5,772 bases of DNA from Chloroflexota bacterium (GCA_016202555.1 JACQOL010000116.1:1-5772), one strand, 5' to 3'. Positions 1-5,772 are shown, counted from the first letter of the stretch. The notes: generated from the sequence alone by a model not told the origin. A program made the numbers and translations.

Positions 1-552
1 GAAATTGCTGAGTATATTGTGCCCGACATCGGTCATTATTGACTCAGGGTGGAACTGCACCCCTTCAACAACATAATCCCTGTGCCGGACACCCATCACC
101 ACACCATCGCTGGTGATGGCGGTCAGCTCCAGCTCTGACGGGAAAGCGTCCCTGCTTATTACCAGGGAATGGTAGCGGCCGGCCTCAAAGGGATTGGTCA
201 GGTTTTGATATATCGTCCGGCCATCATGATAAACCAGGGAACTCTTGCCGTGTGTCGGTAGCGGAGCCCGGACAATCTGACCACCGTAGACATAGCCGAT
301 GCACTGGTGCCCCAGGCAGACGCCGAGAATGGGAATTTTACCGGTAAAGTGGCGGATAATATCATTAGAGATACCAGCTTCAAGCGGGCTACAGGGTCCC
401 GGCGAGATGATAATGTGGGAGGGAGCTAGGCTTTCAAGCTGCTCCATGCTCACCTGGTCATTGCGATAAACGGCCGGTTCCCAACCCAGTTCACCCAGAT
501 ACTGGGCAAGGTTATAAACAAAGGAATCATAGTTATCAATGACGATGACCAT
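1..552 (-). CDS. pabA: Aminodeoxychorismate synthase glutaminase subunit PabA (TrpG/PabA family), 3' end cut by window edge
   Basis: Class I glutamine amidotransferase that hydrolyses glutamine and passes ammonia to PabB for making 4-amino-4-deoxychorismate in the cytoplasm. The frame is open from an ATG at 552 to base 1 with no stop: 184 codons, where E. coli PabA has 187 residues, so only the last few residues are missing. It starts MVIVIDNYDSFVYNL, typical of the family. Visible motifs are the oxyanion-hole segment SPGP (50-53), the nucleophile elbow GVCLGHQ with Cys79, RYHSL near residue 128, and QFHPES with His168 and Glu170. These three catalytic residues fall at the positions known in E. 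coli PabA. The start lies 2 bases after the pabB stop with no clear Shine-Dalgarno, suggesting translational coupling. TrpG and PabA are close homologues, and one protein often serves both synthases; the PabB-type neighbour is the reason for calling it PabA. Confidence 0.93.
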   Translation of the reverse strand, partial: MVIVIDNYDSFVYNLAQYLGELGWEPAVYRNDQVSMEQLESLAPSHIIISPGPCSPLEAGISNDIIRHFTGKIPILGVCLGHQCIGYVYGGQIVRAPLPTHGKSSLVYHDGRTIYQNLTNPFEAGRYHSLVISRDAFPSELELTAITSDGVVMGVRHRDYVVEGVQFHPESIMTDVGHNILSNF

Positions 553-554
553 CG

Positions 555-1997
555 CTAATTCTCATCAATCGCGGCCATATTGAGGGCATCAATCAGTGCC
601 CTAGCCTTATCCAGAGTTTCTTGATATTCAGCCTCAGGGTCAGAATCATAAACAACAGCTCCCCCCGCCTGGAAATAAGCCTTTCCCTCTTTGACCAGAA
701 AAGTGCGGATAGCAATGTTAAGGTCAAGGTCACCAGTAAAGCCTAAATAGCCAATACTTCCCGTGTATAGACTCCTCTTGGTTGGCTCCAGTTCATCAAT
801 AAGTTCCATAGTCCGTACCTTTGGGGCTCCGGTTATTGAACCACCGGGAAAGGTTGCTTTGAGTAAATCAATGCCATTCTTACCTTCTCTGAGCCTGCCC
901 ACTACTGTTGAGGTCAGGTGAAAAACAGTCGGAAATACCTCTAATATCGCCAGTTCAGTCACCTTGACCGTACCAAAACGGCAGACACGACCCAGGTCGT
1001 TCCTCTCCAGGTCAACAATCATAATGTTCTCAGCTCTATCCTTAACGCTGCTTAATAGCTCATTAGCCAGAGTTGCGTCTTCTTCGGGTGTCTTACCTCG
1101 TGGGCGGGTACCCTTGATTGGTCGCGTTTCTACCCAATCTCCCCGAAGGCTAAGAAACCTCTCCGGTGAAGCGCTCACTACCGAGACCTCGTCAAAGTTA
1201 AGATAGGCGGCAAAGGGGGCCGGGTTTATCTGCCGTAATCGCCGGTATAGTTCGTAAGGAGTAATGGAAAGCTCAGCCTCAAAACGCTGAGAGAGGTTCA
1301 CCTCAAAAATATCGCCGGCGATGATATACTGCCGGGCTCGCTCGACGGCAGCAGCATATTCTTGATGAGTAAAGCCTCCTTTAAGGGGTAGAGTCGCCGG
1401 GAAAGATAGCGGCGTCAGTGGTGCTTCTCGGAAAGAGGTTGACACATTAGCCAGCTTGTCTTTCAGTTCACTAAGGCGCTGGTTGGCTCTTTTAATTCTT
1501 TCCGTCTCTTCTAATTCAGGGAAACCGGTGGAGATGAGATAAACCTTACCCTCAAGATTATCAAAGGCTAAAACCCGGTCATAAAAACCGAAATAGCACT
1601 CAGGGAGCTTCAGGTCATCGATGGCCGTACTCGGTAGTCGCTCAATGAAATGACAGAGGTCGTAGCTGAAGTAACCAACGGCGCCACCAAGGAATGGCAC
1701 TGGTGAAGCTGAGCAGTCCAGATGATAGGTGGCTAATAACTGGTTCAGTATCTCAAAAGGGTTACCGCTCAGGTGACTCTTTTCAGTACCTTGAGTAAGC
1801 ACACACTGGCTACCGTGAGTGTTGAGCACCAGGAACGGCTCACTGCCCATAAAAGAATAACGCCCCAGCTTGTGAGCGTCCATGCCACTATCTAAAAAAA
1901 AACTGAACGGCTCGTTCTTGAAGAGTTCAAAGGCATCAAGCGGTAACAATGCGGTGTTTATTTCTTCTATCAGTGGACAACGAGACTCTTTGACCAT
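555..1997 (-). CDS. pabB: Aminodeoxychorismate synthase component I (PabB)
   Basis: Chorismate-using enzyme that, with ammonia from PabA, forms 4-amino-4-deoxychorismate for p-aminobenzoate and folate. From the start chosen here it has 480 residues; E. coli PabB has 453. The C-terminal chorismate-binding domain is complete. It has PIKGTRPRG (Lys295), the DRAENIMIVDLERNDLGRV Mg-site helix, VFHLTS (His360), FPGGSITGAPK and AGGAVVYDSDPEAEYQET. Lysine in PIKGT is the residue that forms the covalent intermediate in PabB, whereas anthranilate synthase has alanine (PIAGT), so I prefer PabB over TrpE. The N-terminal domain reads LDSG where feedback-inhibited TrpE has an LLES motif. The frame stays open back to an ATG at 2117, but that adds 40 residues with no family resemblance and overlaps a good promoter (2044-2072). 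I therefore place the start at the ATG at 1997, although its ribosome site is weak. pabA follows after 2 bases. Confidence 0.9.
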   Translation of the reverse strand: MVKESRCPLIEEINTALLPLDAFELFKNEPFSFFLDSGMDAHKLGRYSFMGSEPFLVLNTHGSQCVLTQGTEKSHLSGNPFEILNQLLATYHLDCSASPVPFLGGAVGYFSYDLCHFIERLPSTAIDDLKLPECYFGFYDRVLAFDNLEGKVYLISTGFPELEETERIKRANQRLSELKDKLANVSTSFREAPLTPLSFPATLPLKGGFTHQEYAAAVERARQYIIAGDIFEVNLSQRFEAELSITPYELYRRLRQINPAPFAAYLNFDEVSVVSASPERFLSLRGDWVETRPIKGTRPRGKTPEEDATLANELLSSVKDRAENIMIVDLERNDLGRVCRFGTVKVTELAILEVFPTVFHLTSTVVGRLREGKNGIDLLKATFPGGSITGAPKVRTMELIDELEPTKRSLYTGSIGYLGFTGDLDLNIAIRTFLVKEGKAYFQAGGAVVYDSDPEAEYQETLDKARALIDALNMAAIDEN

Positions 1998-2043
1998 AAA
2001 CCTAACTACGGTGAAAAGAATTTGGTTAGCAACAGTTATATGA

Positions 2044-2072
2044 ATCATAACGCAGTAACCGTGTCTAGTCAA
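2044..2072 (-). promoter_or_regulatory. Predicted sigma70-type promoter for pabBA
   Basis: On the minus strand there is TTGACT (2072-2067), a 17-base spacer, then TATGAT (2049-2044). Each hexamer matches the consensus at 5 of 6 positions with the ideal spacing. Transcription would begin near 2037, leaving about 40 bases before the pabB ATG at 1997. An in-frame ATG at 2048 lies inside the -10 hexamer and could not be on this transcript. Prediction from sequence only. Confidence 0.6.
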
Positions 2073-2089
2073 TTGATTGGTATCACAGC

Positions 2090-2118
2090 TTGACACATTG
2101 AGGGACAAACGATACATT
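2090..2118 (+). promoter_or_regulatory. Predicted sigma70-type promoter for the thiolase gene
   Basis: On the plus strand there is a perfect TTGACA (2090-2095), a 17-base spacer, then TACATT (2113-2118), which matches the -10 consensus at 4 of 6. The -35 boxes of this promoter and the pabB promoter face away from each other with 17 bases between them. An alternative start signal lies downstream: an extended -10, TGG followed by TAGAAT (2128-2136, 5 of 6), without a good -35. Either would give a leader of roughly 35-60 bases before the thiolase. Confidence 0.45.
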
Positions 2119-2169
2119 AAAAAGTACTGGTAGAATACTATACCTTATGCTGAAGGCAGAGAGAATAAG

Positions 2170-2174
2170 GGAGG
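2170..2174 (+). promoter_or_regulatory. Strong ribosome binding site deciding the thiolase start
   Basis: GGAGG within AAGGGAGGT precedes two adjacent ATG codons. Spacing is 4 bases to the ATG at 2179 and 7 bases to the ATG at 2182. The second has the better spacing and gives the usual family N-terminus, MREVVIVS. Confidence 0.75.
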
Positions 2175-2181
2175 TTCGATG

Positions 2182-3477
2182 ATGAGAGAGGTAGTTATTG
2201 TCAGCGGCGTGCGGACGGCTATCGGGAATTTTGGTGGTGCGTTGCAGAATGTGTCGGCTGTTCAGTTAGGTAGCCTGGTGATTAAAGAGGCATTGAAGAA
2301 GGCAGGACTGAAGCCACAGGTCGGCACTGAGCTATTAAGCTACGGACCTGAAGCCTTTAAGGGCAGCGGACTAAGCGAACTTGAGAAAACCAACTACAAG
2401 TGGGATGATTCCCTGAAAGAGGTGACGGTTGATGAGGTGATTATGGGGAATGTTCTGCAGGGTGGACAGGGACAGAATGTCGCCCGGCAGGCAGCTATCT
2501 ATGCCGGGATTCCCAAAGAGACGTCGGCTTTCACGGTGAACAAAGTTTGTGGCTCAGGTTTGAAGGCGATTGCCCTTGGTGCTGAAGCAATAATGCTGGG
2601 TGAGGCTGATGTTATTATTGCCGGGGGGACAGAGAGCATGACTACTGCCCCTTATCTCCTGCCAAAAGCCCGCTGGGGATACCGGATGGACGTTACCTCA
2701 AAAGGTGAAATCATCGACATGATGGTTTTCGACGGGTTGTGGGAAATATTCTATGGCTATCATATGGGAAACACCGCCGAGAACATTGCCAGTAAATACG
2801 GTATCTCACGGAGAGAGCAGGATGAGGTCGGACTACTTAGCCATCAGCGGGCCAGAGCGGCTATCGGGGAAGGTATCCTTAAAGATGAGATAGTCCCGGT
2901 CATCATCCCGCAGAGAAAGGGAGACCTAATTATCTTTGACACTGATGAACGCCCGATGGAGACCAGTCTGGCGAGGATGGCAGCTCTTCAGCCGGTGTTC
3001 AAAAAAGGGGGGACGGTTACCGTCGGTAACTCCTCAGGGGTTAGCGATGCGGCGGCGGCGGTTGTTCTGATGAGCCGGGAAAAGGCGGCAGAGCTTGGGC
3101 TTAAACCGATGGTCAGTATTGTCTCTTATGCTTCCGGAGGCGTCGAGCCGGCTTATATGGGACTCGGCCCTATCCCGGCAATCAGGAAAGCCCTTCACAA
3201 AGCCGGGCTGACTATTAATGATATTGATGTTATTGAACTTAACGAAGCTTTTGCAGCTCAAGCGATTGCCTGTATGCGGGAGCTTAACTTAAACTGGGAT
3301 AATACCAATCTTCTCGGCAGCGGGATTTCTCTGGGACATCCCATTGGCTGTACCGGCGCCAGGCTGACCGTAACTATCATGCACGAAATGAAGCAGAGAA
3401 ACCTGTGCCGTGGGTTAGTATCAATGTGTATTGGCGGTGGACAGGGAATGGCAATGGTAGTGGAAAGAAAAACTTGA
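2182..3477 (+). CDS. Thiolase, acetyl-CoA C-acetyltransferase type, with N-terminal-domain insert
   Basis: Cytosolic thiolase that condenses two acetyl-CoA to acetoacetyl-CoA or, in reverse, cleaves 3-ketoacyl-CoA; the direction cannot be read from sequence. It has 431 residues, longer than the usual 390-400. Numbering from this start, it shows the acyl-accepting Cys123 in VNKVCGSGLKA, HMGNTAEN, the NEAF motif (Asn354), His386 in GHPIGCTG, and the second catalytic cysteine, Cys416, in CIGGGQG. Most of the extra length is one segment, about residues 46-82, between KKAGLKP and VDEVIMGNVLQ, where ordinary thiolases run straight through. It puts the nucleophile near 123 instead of about 89. The gene stands alone on its strand, with no hydroxyacyl-CoA dehydrogenase, crotonase or acyl-CoA dehydrogenase in view, so the pathway (short-chain fatty acid oxidation, butyrate or acetoacetyl-CoA formation) is open. 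The start at 2182 follows the ribosome-site spacing; the ATG at 2179 would add one Met. Confidence 0.93.
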   Translation: MREVVIVSGVRTAIGNFGGALQNVSAVQLGSLVIKEALKKAGLKPQVGTELLSYGPEAFKGSGLSELEKTNYKWDDSLKEVTVDEVIMGNVLQGGQGQNVARQAAIYAGIPKETSAFTVNKVCGSGLKAIALGAEAIMLGEADVIIAGGTESMTTAPYLLPKARWGYRMDVTSKGEIIDMMVFDGLWEIFYGYHMGNTAENIASKYGISRREQDEVGLLSHQRARAAIGEGILKDEIVPVIIPQRKGDLIIFDTDERPMETSLARMAALQPVFKKGGTVTVGNSSGVSDAAAAVVLMSREKAAELGLKPMVSIVSYASGGVEPAYMGLGPIPAIRKALHKAGLTINDIDVIELNEAFAAQAIACMRELNLNWDNTNLLGSGISLGHPIGCTGARLTVTIMHEMKQRNLCRGLVSMCIGGGQGMAMVVERKT

Positions 3478-3530
3478 CATAACCCATTCAGCGCCATTCA
3501 TTGACTCAGACCAGTCTGCTGGATGATTCT

Positions 3531-4052
3531 TTAGTGTTGACTATACTGGCAGCCACAATAGTGTTGCTGGTAGAGGCCCCATTTTTTAGCGAGTTCTACC
3601 GACCGTTCGTGACCAGCCTTTTTCTTAAAATCTCTTGCCAGAAACCGTTCTCCACCAATTTCTTTACCGGCATCATTAACCATTTGAGCCGATTTACTAG
3701 GACTTATGGTTAGAGTAGTGGTGAAAGCCTCCCCCCCGATATTCATCAGATAGAAATAGGTCTTCTTTAGTCTAAGCCGGAAGCAGACTTCGCACCTCTT
3801 ACCACCCTCAGGCTCATTTGCCAATGAGACTGTTTCCCGGAACCATTCTTGTGGAGTATAAGGGGCTACCTCCAGAGGAAAGTTCATTTCCTTAGCGACT
3901 CGATGAGCAACTTCCAGCCTTCTCTGATATTCTTCCGCTGGATGAATGTTGGGGTTATAGAAGAAACCGAGTACTTCGTGTCCCTCTGAAATTAACCGCT
4001 CAATAACCCCGGCGGCGCAAACCCCGCAACAGATATGCAGCACTACTTTCAT
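3531..4052 (-). CDS. queH: Epoxyqueuosine reductase QueH
   Basis: Last step of queuosine synthesis: reduction of epoxyqueuosine to queuosine at tRNA position 34, without the cobalamin used by QueG. The protein has 173 residues and is complete for the family. Numbering from the ATG at 4052, it shows HICCGVC (Cys8, Cys9, Cys12), FFYNPNIHP followed by EYQRR, EGGKRCEVCFRLRL (Cys87, Cys90) and a C-terminal YCGCQYS (Cys166, Cys168). This cysteine pattern fits the iron-sulfur cluster and adjacent iron reported for Thermotoga QueH. The ATG overlaps the TGA of the upstream phosphatase by one base (TGATG) and has GGAG (4064-4061) 8 bases ahead. A GTG at 4055 would add one residue but sits only 5 bases from that site. 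It is the last gene of the visible queA unit and converges on the thiolase. Confidence 0.95.
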   Translation of the reverse strand: MKVVLHICCGVCAAGVIERLISEGHEVLGFFYNPNIHPAEEYQRRLEVAHRVAKEMNFPLEVAPYTPQEWFRETVSLANEPEGGKRCEVCFRLRLKKTYFYLMNIGGEAFTTTLTISPSKSAQMVNDAGKEIGGERFLARDFKKKAGHERSVELAKKWGLYQQHYCGCQYSQH

Positions 4053-4699
4053 CACAGACGCTCCAGTCCTTTGACTACCTGGTTAAAATCAGTGAAAGGG
4101 ATACAATCAACCTGTGTCTGACGGCAGCAAGCCAGCAGGGTATCGGTGGCAAAGATGTACTGGCACCGCTTTGCCGCCGAGAAATCTGAGGTGCCATTCC
4201 CCATATAGATTACCCGATAGCCCTGATTAAGGAACAAATTGACATTGGCTTCCTTGATGCCCTCATCCCAATGCCTGCCGTCAGGTCCGATATATTGTAC
4301 CTTAAGACCTTCAGGGTGGAACTGCGTTTTAGCGGCGAAAAACTCAATATCGGCTAATCCCATATCTTTCAAAATACCATCAATATAGAAATCCAGACCA
4401 TTACTGACAATAATCAGACGGAAGCCCTTGCGACGGCAACAGCTAACCATTTGCTGAAACCCGGCTCGTATCTTTACCTTGCTCCTGGCCAGTGCCAGTA
4501 AACTTTCTCGGTCAGCCTTAACCATGGCAAAAGCTTCCGTATTGAAACGTCCGACCGATATCCTATCTGCTTCATATTCCCGGTGTAGCTGCCGCCAGTC
4601 TCCTTCGGCAAAAGCATCTAGGAGTACAAAACTGACATCTTCTTCAGTAACAGTGCCATCAAAATCGCACTGGACTAGAGTTTTACTTGCTTTTCTCAA
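4052..4699 (-). CDS. MtnX-like HAD-superfamily phosphatase embedded between queA and queH
   Basis: Haloacid dehalogenase-type phosphatase, cytoplasmic, with unknown substrate. From the TTG at 4699 it has 215 residues. Motif I is CDFDGTVTEED (nucleophile Asp12, acid/base Asp14), motif II is IIVSNGLDFYIDG (Ser99), and motif IV is YMGNGTSDFSAAK (Asn168, Asp172). The helical cap between motifs I and II is of the phosphoserine-phosphatase (IB) kind. The C-terminal stretch with IFATDTLLACCRQ and PFTDF resembles MtnX, the methionine-salvage phosphatase, but no other methionine-salvage gene is in view. The first acid of motif IV is Asn here. The frame extends back to a TTG at 4717, but that N-terminus contains the GGAGGTAAGG ribosome site, so I chose the TTG at 4699; this start is not certain. 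queA ends 42 bases upstream and queH overlaps by one base, so a role around queuosine or its precursors is a guess from context. Confidence 0.85.
   Translation of the reverse strand: MRKASKTLVQCDFDGTVTEEDVSFVLLDAFAEGDWRQLHREYEADRISVGRFNTEAFAMVKADRESLLALARSKVKIRAGFQQMVSCCRRKGFRLIIVSNGLDFYIDGILKDMGLADIEFFAAKTQFHPEGLKVQYIGPDGRHWDEGIKEANVNLFLNQGYRVIYMGNGTSDFSAAKRCQYIFATDTLLACCRQTQVDCIPFTDFNQVVKGLERL
4061..4064 (-). promoter_or_regulatory. Ribosome binding site of queH inside the upstream gene
   Basis: GGAG on the minus strand, 8 bases before the ATG at 4052 and within the last codons of the phosphatase gene. Together with the TGATG stop-start overlap it points to coupled translation and to the ATG rather than the GTG at 4055. 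Confidence 0.55.
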
Positions 4700-4704
4700 A
4701 GTTA

Positions 4705-4715
4705 TCCTTACCTCC
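4705..4715 (-). promoter_or_regulatory. Ribosome binding site deciding the HAD phosphatase start
   Basis: The minus strand reads GGAGGTAAGGA from 4715 to 4705. The AAGG part sits 5 bases, and the GGAGG part 11 bases, before the TTG at 4699. The alternative TTG at 4717 has no such element upstream, only AT-rich sequence. No ATG start exists near the motif I region. Confidence 0.55.
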
Positions 4716-4741
4716 AAAGATTAAATTTAACAGGAGCAGTT

Positions 4742-5772
4742 TCAAAGTATCAGCATGGCATCACCGAGGCTGTAAAAGTAATATTGCTGGGCGATGGCTT
4801 CCCGGTAAGCTCGGTCAATTAAATCCTTGCCCCCTAGGGCGCTCACCAGCATCAGGAGCGTAGAGCGAGGCAGGTGAAAATTGGTAACCATAGCATCAAC
4901 CATCTTGAACTGATAGCCCGGCAGAATAAACAGGCTCACCCAACCGGCAAATGCTGAAATATCAGGCGGGCGGCTGGCTTGAGCTACCGCCTCCAGCAGT
5001 CTGACTGTGGTCGTACCAACACCGATAATGCGTCGTCCTTCTGCCTTAGCTTTTGATAACTCGCTGGCGACTTCAATATTCAGCATGCCATACTCCTTAT
5101 GCATACGATGCTCTAGCAGGTTTTTCTTACGGACCGGCTGGAAAGTATCCAGCCCAACATGCAAGGTAACAAAGAGACATTTAATCCCTTTATTCCTTAT
5201 CTTATCAATTAGCTCGGTAGTGAAGTGCAGTCCCGCCGTCGGTGCGGCGATGCTACCATCCACCTCAGCATAAACCGTCTGGTAGCGGGCTGGGTCGTTC
5301 AAGGGCACCCTGATGTATGGCGGTAACGGAATTTGACCTAACTCGGGTAAAAATGTCTCGTCAGAGAATTTTATTATCCGTGTTCCTCCTTCGCCTGATC
5401 CGATAGCTTCTGCCGTAACCCTGACATCTTGTCCATTACCAGATACGGAGTTGCTGTTTATTTCAATCCTGGTGCCAATCTGGACACGCCTACCCGGTCT
5501 AACCAGCGTCTCCCAGAGATTCGGACCAAGCTGACGCAGCAGTAAAATCTCCAGCTGACCGCCACTATCTAGTTTCCTGCCACTAAGGCGCGCCGGGATA
5601 ACCCGGCTATTATTAAATACCAGGATATCCCCATCTCGTAGATAGTTAACTATTTCCCGGAAATGGTGGTGCTTCAGTGAATTATCACTGCGGTTTAAGA
5701 CCATCAGTCGCGACTGGTCTATGGGTTCAATCGGGGTTTGTGCAATAAGCTCTAGGGGTAGTGAATAGGCAC
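4742..5772 (-). CDS. queA: S-adenosylmethionine:tRNA ribosyltransferase-isomerase QueA, 5' end cut by window edge
   Basis: Transfers and rearranges the ribosyl part of S-adenosylmethionine onto preQ1 at tRNA position 34, giving epoxyqueuosine, the substrate of QueH. The frame is open from the right edge through 343 whole codons and the TGA stop. Upstream of the Met at 5704 are 22 in-frame codons encoding YSLPLELIAQTPIEPIDQSR, the canonical QueA N-terminus. That Met is therefore internal and only a few residues plus the start are missing; full QueA is about 340-360 residues. Numbering from the Met at 5704, it shows FNNSRVIPARLSG (30-42), APTAGLHFT (154-162), HVGLDTF (182-188), EHRMHKE (198-204), GVGTTTVRLLE (228-238), TNFHLPRSTLLML (274-286) and FYSLGDAMLI at the C-terminus. 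The usual TD/TN before the FIYPGY segment reads VS here, a minor variation. It is the first visible gene of the queA, phosphatase, queH unit; its promoter is outside the window. Confidence 0.96.
   Translation of the reverse strand, partial: AYSLPLELIAQTPIEPIDQSRLMVLNRSDNSLKHHHFREIVNYLRDGDILVFNNSRVIPARLSGRKLDSGGQLEILLLRQLGPNLWETLVRPGRRVQIGTRIEINSNSVSGNGQDVRVTAEAIGSGEGGTRIIKFSDETFLPELGQIPLPPYIRVPLNDPARYQTVYAEVDGSIAAPTAGLHFTTELIDKIRNKGIKCLFVTLHVGLDTFQPVRKKNLLEHRMHKEYGMLNIEVASELSKAKAEGRRIIGVGTTTVRLLEAVAQASRPPDISAFAGWVSLFILPGYQFKMVDAMVTNFHLPRSTLLMLVSALGGKDLIDRAYREAIAQQYYFYSLGDAMLIL

Noticed and set aside
198..383. Minus-strand 61-codon frame
   Set aside because: An out-of-frame shadow inside pabA, whose catalytic motifs fix the true frame.
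964..1206. Plus-strand open frame of 80 codons
   Set aside because: Antisense to the most conserved part of pabB, rich in Arg and Ser in the way typical of shadow frames, and lacking start signals.
2137..2165. TATAGT (2142-2137) on the minus strand as a -10 for a longer pabB transcript
   Set aside because: The matching -35 position reads TTCTCT, a poor fit, and the ATG at 2117 that it would serve has no ribosome site.
3034..3497. Two overlapping minus-strand frames at the thiolase 3' end
   Set aside because: Both are antisense to the conserved catalytic end of the thiolase and have no recognisable protein features.
3474..3502. Perfect TTGACA at 3474-3479 overlapping the thiolase stop
   Set aside because: The hexamer at the right spacing (TTCATT, 3497-3502) matches the -10 consensus at only 3 of 6, and no plus-strand gene follows.
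3501..3713. Plus-strand frame of 70 codons starting with TTG, with a hydrophobic stretch that resembles a small membrane protein
   Set aside because: It lies almost entirely antisense to the well-supported queH gene, has no ribosome site, and its hydrophobicity follows from the complement of queH codons.

Overview
The window reads as chromosomal housekeeping and metabolic DNA from a bacterium of moderate GC content. Gene content fits an anaerobe: queuosine is finished by QueH rather than visible QueG, and there is a lone acetoacetyl-CoA-type thiolase. A Chloroflexota (Dehalococcoidia-like) or other anaerobic sediment lineage is my guess from overall protein flavour. It is low-confidence, because no taxonomic marker is present.

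Layout, left to right. (1) Positions 1-1997, minus strand: a two-gene aminodeoxychorismate synthase operon, pabB then pabA, separated by 2 bases. pabA runs off the left edge. Together they make 4-amino-4-deoxychorismate, the precursor of p-aminobenzoate and folate. (2) Positions 1998-2181: a divergent control region with recognisable back-to-back promoter hexamers, one set firing left into pabB and one firing right into the thiolase. (3) Positions 2182-3477, plus strand: a complete thiolase (acetyl-CoA C-acetyltransferase type) with both active-site cysteines and an uncommon insert of about 36 residues. (4) Positions 3478-3530: a short convergent gap without a convincing terminator. (5) Positions 3531-5772, minus strand: a compact unit read as queA, a HAD phosphatase, then queH. 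queA is cut by the right edge and lacks only its extreme N-terminus. QueA makes epoxyqueuosine in tRNA and QueH reduces it to queuosine. The HAD phosphatase between them is MtnX-like, has no established place in that pathway, and overlaps queH by one base.

Several starts differ from the longest open frame. pabB probably begins at 1997, because a promoter sits inside the longer frame. The HAD gene probably begins at a TTG at 4699, because its Shine-Dalgarno lies inside the longer frame. queH probably begins at the ATG at 4052. queA continues past the right edge rather than starting at the Met at 5704.

I saw no RNA genes, CRISPR array, insertion sequence, prophage or attachment site. Apart from the divergent control region there is no gene-free stretch over about 60 bases. 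The most interesting lead is the phosphatase embedded in the queuosine unit, followed by the thiolase insert. I do not see a new multi-gene defence or mobile system here.
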